Assembly (NCBI GenBank): GCA_020650975.1
Contig: JAIPMN010000147.1
Location: 23,467-46,229 of the forward strand
Reading direction: 5' to 3'
DNA: 22,763 bases
DNA from: Apostichopus californicus
Taxonomy: Eukaryota > Echinodermata > Holothuroidea > Aspidochirotida > Stichopodidae
A model generated the notes under the pieces. The model worked only from the letters and a program-made list of their open reading frames with translations, was not told the DNA's origin and ran no database searches. The position numbers and the translations under genes are program-made. How positions within the stretch are numbered: position 1 is the stretch's first letter; every line of letters begins with the position of its first letter. Below are positions 8,545 through 20,008 of this stretch, piece after piece.

Positions 8545-10316
8545 CTATTATACGTCATCATCGAGTACACACGGGGAAGTGAGAAGAAATGCTGGTATTG
8601 CAGAAGAAACAGATTTGGTATAACCAACTGCTGCTATGTGTCAATTTGAAAGTAAGCCAAGAGGAAAGAATGCAAACCGATGTACACAAGTTTCTATGCA
8701 TAGCGATACGCACTGCGGCCATGATGAGAAATAATAAAGGTTGGTAATAATACTACTATATAGTCGTCTAACACAGAGTTCCGATACACTACTACTATGA
8801 AGTCGAAATTCTTTTAGATGGCTTGATAGCGTTGACGACGTGTACGCTAGGTGTGCAGTACACGTGTTCGGCATAGCGCGTAACCTTACGCACTGCAAAT
8901 GCTTCTCTATGGCATCTCAGCTCTTTTGTGTTGCAGGTTCTAAATTCCGTTGGCGCCGTTGTATTGTGGCATTTTTTCTCTCTTTTTTTTTACAAACATG
9001 TACAACTAAAGCGAGAAATAGTTCTACTAAATTTGAATGAAAGCAAAGGATTGATAGTAACAACCTGTTTTGTTTGCAATATAAAAAGACGGATTAAAAT
9101 TGGTTGCATATAACTGGAAACCGATTCTGAGGACCAAAAATGTTAACAGGATAATAACTTCAAAGTTACGATTATAATAGCAGTATCTTTTAATTGTGCG
9201 ACACTGCCCTTTTTCCATTACAAAATAAAAACAACAAATAAAGACAAAATATGGTCAATATTCAAACCAATTTGTGCAAATTTATGGCAACAACAATCTT
9301 TCTACTTCATAATAGTTCCTAAGTTCTCTCCTGATTAAGACGCCCAGGTGACCCTCTTAGTCTGGTCCGATTGTTATTTAACCAGTTTATCTGTATGTTT
9401 AACGTAATGGCCGTCGTTACCCAAGCTCCCACATATCTACAATATAGCACAATCTTATGGTAGCTTGTAAGATGTTACACGTACAAGTTTCGTAGCTAAA
9501 AGTCGACGGTTTTCAATGAATTTAAGGATTTTTGTAATTTCCAAATCCCCCACCCAAAATTTCCAAATCCCACATACATTGAGGAACGTTTTGGGCAATT
9601 ATAATATCGCAAACTGGAGGGAAAATGCCTTGAAGGTTGGTAGTGAAATGCTTGTTATAACTTAACCCAGAGACGCCATTAGCATTCTATAGCATATATG
9701 GGGTCAACATTGTTGACCGTTTACTGATGTTCAGTTTTACTATTTTTCACTAGCTTTTAAATCAATCTGGTTTCTATTCGATATCATCCGGTTATGCAAT
9801 ATACTCACGAAGGACTTCTACAGGGAAAAAAACACACATTCGAAGCCATATATAAGTTTGTTCTTAATTCAAGATCACGTGATGAGTGTGGATTACAGCA
9901 TACAACTAATCTATCCCGACCACTTTATTTAGCCATTTACCTTGCAAATCAAGACAGACAACAGCCAAAGTCTGTCACTATTTGTGGGTCCTTCTTAAAC
10001 CGGGACAATACTAAAGCCCGTTTAATATACCGATGTACGTGAGGCACATCTGATGGCGTAACGGAAAACTTGACTTCGCCAGCACCTCCCGTGGTACAGT
10101 TAATGATTTAAAAACAAATATAAATGGCCGACTTCATATTGCTGTGCACCCTGTTGAAGAAACGTTGGCTTGGCTCTCAATTGGCAGTTGTCTGTTCAAG
10201 ATGTTTGAATGTGTGACGTTTTGGAAAACGTAGCCGATACATATTCTGAAAGTCAGCCAAAAGTGGAATGTAGAATCATATTAACTAACCAGAAGGAAAA
10301 ATGGATGAGAAGGAAA
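8545..10316. other. Non-coding stretch with one small direct repeat
   Basis: The 14-mer AATTTCCAAATCCC occurs at 9536-9549 and again at 9558-9571. Short frames around 8641-9218, 9794-10042 and 10209-10406 show no domain. No gene recognised. Confidence 0.4.
9536..9571 (+). repeat. Short direct repeat of 14 bp, period 22
   Basis: AATTTCCAAATCCC appears twice with an 8-base separation. This is a simple local duplication. Confidence 0.8.
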
Positions 10317-10326
10317 GGGGGGGGGG
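10317..10326 (+). repeat. G10 homopolymer tract
   Basis: Ten consecutive G in otherwise AT-rich DNA. The same kind of tract occurs at 1236-1248 and 11032-11042, all on the plus strand. Confidence 0.9.
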
Positions 10327-11989
10327 ATAGACACTTTTTCGATAATCAGTTCGGCCAACCCCATTGTCTCTGTGGCATACTTCCTGCAGCAATTATTGGC
10401 AGTTAATATTCACAAGGGAGAGAGCCACTTACTATATAGGTTTTCAAATGGACATGGTTTGTCATTTCATGGATATGATTACTTGGCTTAAAAACAAAAA
10501 CAATAAAATTTGTAACATGATGGTCGTATATTATCACTTTCTTGCAACTGAAAATAGCTACACGTCGGAACATGCATAATTCACAATACAACTTATCAGT
10601 ATTGCAACTAAGAATCGTTATTGATATTAACTTTTTTTCTCTTCAAATTTTTGCCTTGCGTCTTTCAATCGACGAATCGCAAAGCTCCAGGGTACCTGAA
10701 CAGGGCGACATCGAACTGGTATCATATATAACTAGAAAGACCGTCATAAGTACTTTAGCCAGCGATGGTGTCCTAAAATATGTTAGACTGATCAAAGTTC
10801 AACAGGTTCAATTCCTCAGGGGTACTCCGGTCCACATATATACCCTTTACTTTCTGTTCTTAACTTTCTCTTTGACGAATGGTCGAAGGAATGCTAAAAG
10901 CTTGGCAGAAGGAAGTTCTCTAGACACGCACAGTTTGTACTCCCCATTGAGATGTATTTGAATGGTCAGTAATGACCACATATGGGTTCCAACACATTTA
11001 CTTAGAATTCTCCCAGCCAGCGTTTATAGGTGGGGGGGGGGGTATGTTACAACCATACTATATAAAAGCTTTTGATTAAATATAAACTCCTTGGTGTCGC
11101 ATTATGGCGTAAGTCCTGAAATAATAATACAGATTAATCCAGCGTAAAAGTTGCGAGTTGCCATGTACTTCCCAACATTCCACAACCATGCCGTGTAATA
11201 TTTACAGAAAACAGAATATCCATGAAACTAAATGTTTTATTTAGCTATGTACGACATTTTTTCTTCTATTCTATATTAGCGAGTTATTATAGGTCTATAG
11301 CCATATATAGAAATTACTGCGTCCCACAATCATATTTGTCACGTCATGTCTCATCGTTTCATTTGTCGATTTTGAAGTCCTCAAGCCTAATTTCATAGTC
11401 GTCACGATTCATATTTTGTGGCATGAAAGTAAAAGATTATGTATCTCGGTAATTAATATCTCAAACAGTTTAATATTTAAGCAACAAATATTTGACCAAT
11501 GCAACCCAAAACTGCAGCTTAAATGGTATTTGTTTATTTTCGTCCATTTAGGCAAATATCGCTTTCTCTCAAAATCATAGTAGCAAAGTATTAAGATTAA
11601 CTTATAATTTCTTAACAATCTTAGAATACAATGGATAAACAATGGTAATGTGAAGTCCAAAGCGTCGTTAATTACTTATTACAACAACCGTTCCTACACT
11701 GGCCTTACGTGATGCATTAATATTTGTCACAAATGATGTTAATTACTTTGAGCAATTCTGGTTGTATCAATCAAATAAATATCAAGATTTAAATTTCATT
11801 TAATATAAAACTATAACGGTCTCATTTTCATCGGGGCATTAAGGCTCATTAGCACACGTTAAAATCATTTTGGTTGCTTGCTATAAAAGAAATAATTTAT
11901 GATGTTCATGAATACGGGCAAATGTACATATTTTGCTAGTTATAAATTAAAACGAAACAAAACTGTTAGCAAACTGCTTGTCCACTAAA
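10327..11989. other. Non-coding stretch, no gene recognised
   Basis: A frame of 139 codons at 10542-10961 has no recognisable domain and sits in ordinary AT-rich sequence. A tRNA-like arrangement at 10750-10826 does not form a cloverleaf. An imperfectly spaced inverted repeat (TTCTATAT and ATATAGAA near 11268-11312) is too short to interpret. Confidence 0.4.
11032..11042 (+). repeat. G11 homopolymer tract
   Basis: Eleven consecutive G preceded by GGT. Likely length-variable. Confidence 0.9.
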
Positions 11990-12235
11990 TAGCCTGTGTA
12001 AGAGAATGTGTAAAAGTAAGTGGGCCTGACGTTTCGATTCTAGCAGGATCTTCTTCAGAGGCTGAACGAAAAGTAACAGTAACAGAAGGGACAGATACAA
12101 GCACAGAATACAGACAGGTTAATGAGCAGGTTGAACACAAAAGAGATAGATGTAAGGGGATAAGTAGGCAAGGGATGGAGAGAAGAAAGAAACCAACAGG
12201 GGGAAGAGGAGAGGTAGGAGATAAACAGTAGATGG
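11990..12235 (-). repeat. Probable remnant of a hammerhead-bearing retroelement
   Basis: The segment combines a hammerhead-like core (12024-12062) with a strongly purine-rich plus strand (about 12120-12230). The conserved core, written on the plus strand as GACGTTTCGATTCTAGCAGG followed by ATCTTCTTCAG, is one I recall as a recurrent motif in repeats of several marine invertebrate genomes; that is recollection and not a search result. No reverse transcriptase, GIY-YIG frame or terminal duplication was found, so the element type (Penelope-like terminal repeat or retrozyme) is inferred from the ribozyme alone. Ends are approximate. Confidence 0.4.
12024..12062 (-). ncRNA. Hammerhead-ribozyme-like motif, type I, loopless stem III
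   Basis: Read on the minus strand, the parts come in hammerhead order. The 5' half of stem I is GCCT (12062-12059), then the core CTGAAGA (12058-12052, matching CUGANGA), one extra A (12051), stem II GATCC (12050-12046), loop TGCTA (12045-12041) and GAATC (12040-12036). Next come GAAA (12035-12032), C and G (12031, 12030) and the TC of the cleavage triplet GUC (12029-12028). The 3' half of stem I is AGGC (12027-12024), pairing perfectly with GCCT. Stem II has one C-A mismatch (12047 with 12039). Stem III is only ACGU with no loop. This cannot fold well alone, but it is self-complementary between two molecules, which matches the dimeric action described for hammerheads of Penelope-like elements. 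An extra A after A9 is known from a viroid hammerhead. Cleavage would follow C12028. This copy may be impaired by the stem II mismatch. Confidence 0.55.
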
Positions 12236-15200
12236 ACAATTAATTAAACAGGTTATAATATAGTTAAAAAGAAAAACGACTGTAAACGCACAAGGTATAA
12301 ACCTCTACATTTTAACCAAATTAATCGCAAGCAGGATACTGACATTCCCTTTAAGAGTGTTCACTACACCAAACTAACAACGCAAGTATGCAATCATAAG
12401 GTATTGTATATTGAAACAAGCCACAGTACAACCACAATGTGGTATATTGAATATAAACAACCCTTCCCAATCACAAAGCGCAATGGTCAAGTCCTCAGTC
12501 AAACCGTGCACGGAATGGACGTGCTCGATGAGTGTGTTTATAGATCGATAAACCGTGCCGATAAGACACCATATTACCTGCCCAAATATCAACCACGGCG
12601 AAGCGAAACAATTACCAAGTCTTATCTTAGTTACAAAGTGACATATTTTGTATAGTTCAACGGAGAAATTGTCAAATTGAATAAACTGCCAAATTGGTTG
12701 GCCATCTTTTGCTATTATGATTACTGTTACTGTTATTATCATTAATAACTACTTTTCCTTGAATGTATACAACAATGTTGACGATGTCATTAATATGCAG
12801 GTCTTTTAAAATTTCTTCACATCAAATCTGAATTACATTAACATTGTTAAATACTCTCTGAACCTCTTCTCATAATCCGGTTTGTTGAACAGCTTAGTTC
12901 AAAATAATGCTATAACAACAACCACAGCAACCATACTGTGTCAGCATCATTTCAATTTCAGTAATTTCAATTTATTTCCATACTATAATTGAATTAAAAT
13001 ATAATCGTATAACATTTGTTCATAACTGTTTTCGAATCGATGATCTGTTTCGACTTGCAAGTGATAGTAATTATGTCACGAAGGGAGACGATTTTGAAAC
13101 AATAACGTTATTTCAATGCAAATTGGATATTTAATCCCAAAAACCTGCTTTGATGCCAGAAAAACCGAACTGAAAGGATTTTTTTTCAGGAATAAGAAAA
13201 TCAAGAATGTATAGTCTTCTGATTCAAAATGCAAAGTATGCCAAGGGCTAACATTGGAGAACATTATGTCGAATCCATGTCATATTATTTCAAATAAACA
13301 TGATATTATAAATGAATGAACATGCATGTTGCATCTTCCGCCAAAGTGTACCTAGTTCATGATACATTAGGAGCTTGGACCGATGGTTACTATGGGTTTC
13401 TTGGTTCTGCTTGCCTACATATTTGTAGGGTCCTTTGCATAGAGCATCATCCATTAAGAGTTTCCCTTGAATTAGAATAATTTATTTAGATAATTACAAT
13501 TGAATTACTTGACATTCGTTTTAATACGATAATTGGTAAGATACATTTGATCGCTACCCGATAGGATAGTTCAATTTGCCATGTTCAATATACTGTCATT
13601 ATGCTTAAATTGAGGAAAACAGCAAAAACAAAACGCCACTATTTATTTAAGACAGTTTTACTTCCGATTGGTTGGAGATGATTGAATAGTTTGAAATTGC
13701 ATCAAGATTGTGTAAATTAAAACAAACCGGTACAGTATAGAAAGGCATGAATTGTACAAGAGAAGAATGTTTATGGAATCTAATTCCTCATCTGTGAATA
13801 TCAAAACAGTTATCACTTCATGTTGCAGATGAAAGGCCGTACTCGTAATAACTGTTAATTACTACAACATGTGGTTTATACATGTGTCAATATGGTTCAC
13901 CATTGCAATCATTGTCTTAGAAGAAAAGACATCCCATTTCAGTCATTTAGACCCAACTCTACGATTTAAGTTATATGTTTAGCCGTTGTTATTTTATGGA
14001 GTATTTACTAAATATATAAACTGATATACAAAAGATTGAACGACGAAACCTGCCGTCGAATCCAGCGAGCAAACATTTGCCTATATCTTTAATATCGATA
14101 GACATCAAGCAAGTGTCATCTAAGTTTCAGTGAAATTCAAACAAATTAGGGAATTGCCTATGGGCATACATACATACTGAAGGCAAGTATAGTCATACTT
14201 TGTACCCTCAACTGAAATATTGTCAGTCAAACTTCGATAGCCTTCCTTTATGATTTTTAATTTAAAGCAACTTTCTGAGTTAATTTTGATACATTACTCG
14301 ATGCGATGTTAAACCATAATCCGAACACAAAGTGGATAATGTGGTTTAGGTTGACTGGTCGAGATTTATTTCAAATAATAAAAGAACATTATAAAGGTTT
14401 GAAAAGTTTCCAATTTGCTGTGAACCGTGTACTATTCTGACTATGAATGAAGCTTCCGACAGACGAAATTGTTAAGAAACGAGTAACATTCATTCGGTGA
14501 AAATTTGTATGAGTTTATCTAATGGGGAGTCATGTACTTGCTGGTTATGCAGTTGATAACGTCAATTAGTGGCACATCAGATATATAGAAACCTTGCAAA
14601 AGTCGCATAAATTCTGTAACAACAAATATCAATACTTAATCATTAGTCTACTTTATCATGATTACTTTTCGACAACAGAATGAATCTGAAAAGTAGTGGA
14701 TAATTTTCCTAGGCGGCCAAACTGTAATAGTTTGGCTGTTTCTTTGAAGTTCTACCCAAACATTGTAATATTGCCAAATTTTTACCTTGGTAAAGTTTCC
14801 AACACTTTTCCTGACTAGGACAACAATAAATATGATTAATCTACCTCCAATACTCAACTTAGCCTACCATTTAACGTAGTGAAACATAAAAACACTTTTT
14901 TTTTCAGCATATGCATCAAAACTATTTACAAATTTCATACAAAGTACTGGTACTATAGGTACACGTTGTACCTTAACCGTGTTATCATAGCTAATACCTA
15001 GATAATTATTTTACCACAGTTCCTAAGAAGCAAATACACTATAGTTATGTGAGTATAAACGAAGCTAGCGGATATGAATGGCAATATTTATATGGTTGTG
15101 AAAGTTTAGTCGTGAAAGTTTGAAGATCACATGGTTGAATGTACTAAAGCTAATGTAAGGATATACATATTATGACGTCTTAGTAAACGACTAACAGAAA

Positions 15201-16420
15201 TTAGTATCCATGCAATATCATCCACCCTTGAACAATTCTATACTAATGCTTGGGTATACACAAGCGACCACGTTTGTATAAAGGTACATATTAGTTTCAC
15301 TTTCTAGAACGTCATATGTGATGCAACTGTCTTATAAAGTTCAATACTTATTGTTTCAATATTTCTCATTTAGAGAACTAGATCATAAAATAGAGAAATC
15401 ACAGAAACAAAACACAATGATTCAGTCTATGATTTCCAAAAATACTTACAGAATACTCCAATCAACAACAAAAAATACTCAAAACTTCCAAAAGAATATC
15501 TGCCAGAAGATGAATGATTCTAGTAATGTTACTGGAGATTTTAATACATTTTGAAGTTTTAGCCACTAACGAAATTTGCTGGAGAAAACTACCAGTTTTC
15601 TTGTAATAGATGTATCAAATTAACATAATTCTGCAGAGGGTACGGTCAATATTCTATTGAAAAAATTACATTATATGCTAAATATGATTAAGTGAACTTA
15701 ATTTTATCCATAAATGTGCATACTTATTGTGATATATTTTGACAAGTTAGCTGTCCACTTTGATCCCGTAAAATGTATTTCTACCTAAACATACTTTTGT
15801 AGCCCTCTCAAGCTTTCCGATAGCATGAGTATCCTTATCACCTGGTTTACTTTTACAAGTGTTTCTTTCTTCAAACTTCCAATCCCCATTTCAGATTGTC
15901 ATATAAGCAAGAATCTACAGCATATCCTAATTGACAAACGCAGGTACAACATCTAGTATACGAGAAGGCAATCGATACTATATGGACTTGGTCAAACGAC
16001 CACAATGTCAACTTCAATGTGTGTTTAAAGTCACACATTGTCGAGATAGCTAAAGCAAACCGTTTTGCTTAATTCAAGCCGAAACTAAATTACCTTTACT
16101 TTTTTTTCAAAGAAATGACGGGTTTCTTCCCTTTGAAAACGCATCTGCTAAACTGAGATATTGTAAACATGATTGATTATGGGAATTAAACTTTAAACCA
16201 AGATGTAAACTTAGCAACGAAATCAAATGTATACACAATTAATCTATGGTATAATATAACCAAAACATTCCATTCAGTTAAAGGGAAACCAAAAGTAAAA
16301 AAATCCATTCACTCTGGCCATGCGATGGAAAGTTCAATGAACTGCAAATCTTCCTTTGGTTTAGGTCGATGTTAAACAAATAAAAATAAATGACAATAAT
16401 GAAACTTCTGTAACTTCTTG
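12236..16420. other. Long non-coding AT-rich stretch
   Basis: About 4.2 kb with no supported gene. Frames at 12374-12742, 13076-13264, 14648-14857 and 15318-15554 have no domain and compositions expected of AT-rich chance frames. Small items include the direct repeat ATTTCAATTT (near 12951 and 12965) and the palindrome AACATGCATGTT near 13319. Nothing else was recognised. Confidence 0.4.
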
Positions 16421-17060
16421 TTTTGTTTGCATCTAAAGGGTGGGTCTGTTATATAGAAATATCTTTCATATTACACATGATATTTCTGACAGAGTGATAG
16501 ATGTTGTTACCTTACTAAGGCTGTAACTATAATAAGAGAGCTGCGAACTGTTTAATCAAATAAAGAATTTGTGTTCACAAAAATATGTTTTGTTTGCATC
16601 TAAAGGGTATGTTAGAAATATCTTTCATATAACACATGATATTTCTGACAGAGTGATAGATGTTGTTACCTAACTAAGGCTGTAACTATAATAAGAGAAC
16701 TGCGAACTGTTTAGTCAAATAAAGAATTTGTGTTAACAAAGAAAATGTTTTATTTGCATCTAAAGGGTCTGTTAGAAATATCTTTCATATAACACGTGAT
16801 ATTTCTGACAGAGTGATAGATGTTGTTACCTAACTATGGCTGTAACTATAATAAGAGAGCTGCGAACTGTTTAGTCAAATAAAGAATTTGTGTTAATTTA
16901 AAAAGAAAATGTTTTGTTTGCATCTAAAGGGTCTGTTAGAAATGTCTTTCATATTACACATGATATTTCTGACAGATTGATAGATGTTGTTACCTAACTA
17001 TGGCTGTAACTATAATAAGCGAGCTGCGAACTGTTTAGTCAAATAAAGAATTTGTGTTCC
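16421..17060 (+). repeat. Satellite-like tandem array, four monomers of about 160 bp
   Basis: Monomers begin at 16421, 16588, 16748 and 16912 with TTTTGTTTGCATCTAAAGGG (TTTTATTTGC in the third), giving lengths of 167, 160, 164 and about 149 bases. They are nearly identical, with few substitutions and short indels. Differences cluster after the AAAGGG and at the monomer junctions. Each has an inverted repeat AGAAATATC/GATATTTCT (16455-16463 with 16479-16487 in the first; the fourth has AGAAATGTC) and a terminal CAAATAAAGAATTTG that can form a 5-bp stem. High similarity suggests recent amplification or homogenisation. The unit size is in the range of nucleosome-scale satellites, but four copies could also be the internal repeat of a larger element. 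No transposon termini were found flanking it. Confidence 0.95.
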
Positions 17061-18101
17061 AAACATATAAAATAATAATAATCCTTTTATCCTTTATTTG
17101 AAGACCGCTCATGTTTCTGTATAATACTAACATTTCCTGGTGCGATTTGGAGGCTAAAAGGGACAGATAACCTTGCGGTGGGGTGTACCAGAAATATTGT
17201 AGAAACTTAAAAGCAACTTTACAGGGGAAAAGAAAACGTTTGCTGCTGCCATGTGGAAGTGAAAATACAGCCATATAAAGATATAAGTTATTCCCATTTC
17301 ACCTTTGTAAGTTTTGAAGGAGCCACAAATGTCAACTCTTGCCTTGCTGCATTTGGAAAAGCAAACCTACCAAAGTTACGATGTTTAATTCATGATAAAG
17401 GATGGGATGATAAAATGAGCTTTCCTTAGATTTGGTCATTCAAAGTATTAAGTATTAATTCTAAAATTGTTGCCAATGGAAACCAATCTTAAATGGTTAG
17501 TACCAACCATTCAAATTTCCCAGTGATCTAGTAAAATACTAAGTAAAAACTATTCCAGAAAATAGAAGAAAATAACTTATATTTCAACAATTGCTCATCA
17601 CTGTTTTACAAATATAGTTCTCGTATGCGAAGATTCGTATATTTTGTAATATAGATGTTTCAAAATTTAACAATAGAAATCACAAATTTATTTTAAACTA
17701 AAACCTGATGTGTCGGCGGTATGATTAAATTTAACTGTCTGTATAAAGATTTATATGTATATGTTCACAGATATTGCTATTATATTGCTGAAAAAAGGGA
17801 AAAATGAGTATCCCATTCAAATAACTAATACCTTTACAAACAACCGAATTATGGAAACGCAAAAGGAGTATCAAAATCGCCACGATTACATAATAAAATC
17901 GCAAAATAAAAGAGTAATCCTTGTCTCAAAATTTGGTCAAAAATATCTGGTCTCATGTTCAAACTTAACTTGAATTGTTATTATTGTTGTTACTGCTTTT
18001 TCGAGAAATCTTTCCCCCACAAACTGTCAAATTCGGCAAATAAAGTTTGAATTACATGTGAGCAGTGTTACTCACTGACCAACGGTATTTCCGCAGTTGA
18101 T
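17061..18101. other. Non-coding, nothing recognised
   Basis: Short frames at 17035-17274 (overlapping the array end) and 17755-17973 have no recognised domain. No structured repeat was seen. Confidence 0.4.
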
Positions 18102-18128
18102 ACACACACACATATACACACACACACA
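18102..18128 (+). repeat. (CA)n microsatellite with central TATA
   Basis: ACACACAC, then ATAT, then a second run of CACA. It faces the (GT)n tract 54 bases downstream and is complementary to it. Confidence 0.9.
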
Positions 18129-18182
18129 GTGTCAAACCTTTAAACAATGTCCAATGAAACACCGTTCACATTTTTACAATGC

Positions 18183-18200
18183 GTGTGTGTGTGTGTGTGT
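18183..18200 (+). repeat. (GT)n microsatellite
   Basis: Nine GT units preceded by GC. It is complementary to the CA tract at 18102-18128, so the pair forms a long-looped inverted repeat. Confidence 0.9.
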
Positions 18201-19410
18201 ATTAGCAGCTTGCAGGCTCGCCAACAAAATACCAATGAATAATAACTGAGGTCGTATTGTTGACCGGGCTTATTCCTTACCATTAAACGGTAGTCACCGG
18301 CTAGTTGTTAATGCTGTGTAACCGTCGAGCTCTGGTATATATTTTTTTAGTAAAGTTCAATTATAATATACAGCAAGCAGCGCTCGCTGAAATGGTTTTC
18401 AAAACAATTTCCTAGCCTGTGGGGTCATATGAAGAGTGACCAAGCCAAATAGCATATACGTAGCTCCCTTCAGATAGAAACCAATGATAAACACTCAGGG
18501 TATAGGGTATAGCACATAGGGGGCTTTCACTCAAAACGTAATTTACTTGCGGGTATGAAAGAAAGGTGAATACGTCCGTTCAAAACGTGCTCAAATATAC
18601 CCGAAAAAGGGATATATTTTATTCAACCTAGTATTTTTGGAATAAAGTTATGGCCGTTTTTTGACACTACGGCGCTGACAGGTTCAAGCCAAGAAATGTA
18701 TATATATATTTTATATAGTTGTAGGATATGTCGAAATTATAGATTCTGATATATATATCATGCAAACTTGAAAAATGTTCCGAAGAGGATTCGGTCAGTT
18801 TGTTGAAGGCGTGTGCTTCTTCGGGGGCCTTTTTTTTACGGTTAATGTCATAAAAATAACAATGCATATCTCTCGAGACAGAACGTAGCAAACCCAATAT
18901 ATATGTAATAATTAATTCGTTTTACGAAGCTACGCCATGAGCTATAACGGTTTCTGTCACTTAAACTAAAACCCAATTGAAAAGCATATGCAACAGCTTT
19001 GATAAATCAAATTTCAAAATTTAGAATTACGATATCAAGTTTCCAAAAAATATTGGAATTTATTGCATTAAAAAAAACTAATAAGTTGTACCGATTAGTA
19101 CAATACGACAAAACTATGAATGTAGTAACAACACCAATTTTCTACCAAAATGCTATACCGAATTGAGTGGTTCTCACCCATCAATGAAATCTACAAAATA
19201 TTTGAAGAATACGTTGTGTTTTCTTCTATATATTACCTGCCATCCGAAGTCATAGAAGCTACTGAAAGCACTGATTTTCTCGGTCTCCGGTGTGGAATAT
19301 TCAACCGTAGCAATCACTGTTATAGAAACTTTGACGACAAAATCGATATATCAAAAGGCAAGTAGTTATCCAGCACAGAGAGATCAGTTCAGTTAATAGC
19401 ACTGCATATG
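18201..19410. other. Non-coding stretch, no gene recognised
   Basis: An open frame at 19150-19365 starts with ATG in a CAAAATG context and ends near an AAAAG|GCAAGT sequence that resembles a rare GC-type donor. Its translation is not recognisable and its codon endings are not unusual. Frames at 18667-18897 are likely chance. GGTATAGGGTATAG near 18499-18512 is a small direct repeat. Confidence 0.35.
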
Positions 19411-19463
19411 GCTATATATATATAGCATATATATATGTAGCCTATATATATATATATGTGTGT
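19411..19463 (+). repeat. (TA)n repeats with 16-bp perfect palindrome
   Basis: GCTATATATATATAGC at 19411-19426 is a perfect palindrome. Further TA runs follow, separated by GC and GTAGCC, ending in TGTGTGTA. Such DNA can extrude a cruciform and is often length-variable. Confidence 0.9.
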
Positions 19464-19917
19464 ACTTCGAACGAAATACTGAGTGCACCCCGAAGAAGAG
19501 GTAAAACTCTCGCTAGCTTATAGTGGCAATCCACTGCTCCCTGTAGTCCAAATATAGAGACGTTTTTTCACCTGTGTCCTACCTCTTTCGAGGTCCAAGG
19601 CCGAATGACTGAGCGACTATCTCATCCCTAGAATATCAATTGGATCGAACACACCCTGTCGAAATGGGTTTTTTTCCACTGGTTTGGCTATCGCTTTTTC
19701 ATGATTTCTTTTAAATTCTGGATTAGCCACGTGAGAGGACAACAATTGCCAACTAGCACACGTGTGGCACGCTTGAGAACTTGACACCATATAGACCGGT
19801 GGGTCCAGACGAGAGGGAAAAAAACACTCCCCTCTATATAAGAACAATGGGTCGGTGGTTAAAACACCCTTATCCCTTCCTGACAAAGAAAACTATGGGA
19901 TAGTCTATTAAACCACG
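19464..19917. other. Unassigned, less AT-rich region with E-box palindromes and a TATA-like site
   Basis: Contains CACGTG at 19728-19733 and the palindrome CACACGTGTG at 19757-19766, both E-box type, and TATATAAG near 19835. The spacing could suit a plus-strand promoter, but no start site, exon or downstream gene supports it. A minus-strand frame at 19617-19886 of 89 codons has no recognised domain. Confidence 0.2.
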
Positions 19918-20008
19918 TTTTCTTTCTCTCTCTCTCTCACTTTCTTTTTTATCTTTTCTTCTACTTTCTTCCCTTTTCTTTTCTTTGCTTTTGCTTTCTC
20001 TGTTTCAG
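19918..20008 (+). repeat. Long pyrimidine tract ending in acceptor-like TTTCAG
   Basis: About 90 bases almost entirely C and T, including a (TC)n core at 19925-19938, ending in CTCTGTTTCAG at 20008. By sequence alone this is a very strong 3' splice site for the plus strand. The reading frame from 20010 stays open only about 47 codons to a stop near 20151 and is unrecognised, so an exon is not claimed. Confidence 0.8.

Noticed and set aside
10750..10826. tRNA-like arrangement: exact box B (GGTTCAATTCC at 10805-10815), ends GTACTTT and GGGGTAC that pair with four Watson-Crick and three G-U pairs at tRNA spacing
   Set aside because: No acceptable anticodon arm and only a 3-bp D-stem and T-stem form, and box A is poor. 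Probably a decayed tRNA-related sequence or coincidence.
10542..10961. Plus-strand open frame of 139 codons
   Set aside because: No recognisable domain, no convincing splice sites, and ordinary AT-rich composition. A frame of this length is not very unlikely by chance in the window.
12374..12742. Overlapping open frames of 122 (minus) and 83 (plus, 12404-12655) codons
   Set aside because: Neither translation has a domain, and neither can be tied to the nearby ribozyme-like repeat as a retroelement protein.
16421..17060. Considered as a CRISPR array
   Set aside because: Whole monomers of about 160 bp repeat without unique spacers, and the setting is eukaryotic.
19150..19365. ATG-initiated frame of 71 codons ending near a GC-type donor-like AAAAG|GCAAGT
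   Set aside because: Translation unrecognised, codon endings unremarkable, and GC donors are rare. Not enough to call an exon.
19835..19842. TATATAAG as a core promoter, with E-boxes about 70-110 bases upstream
   Set aside because: No transcript, exon or downstream gene supports it, and TA-rich sites are common here.
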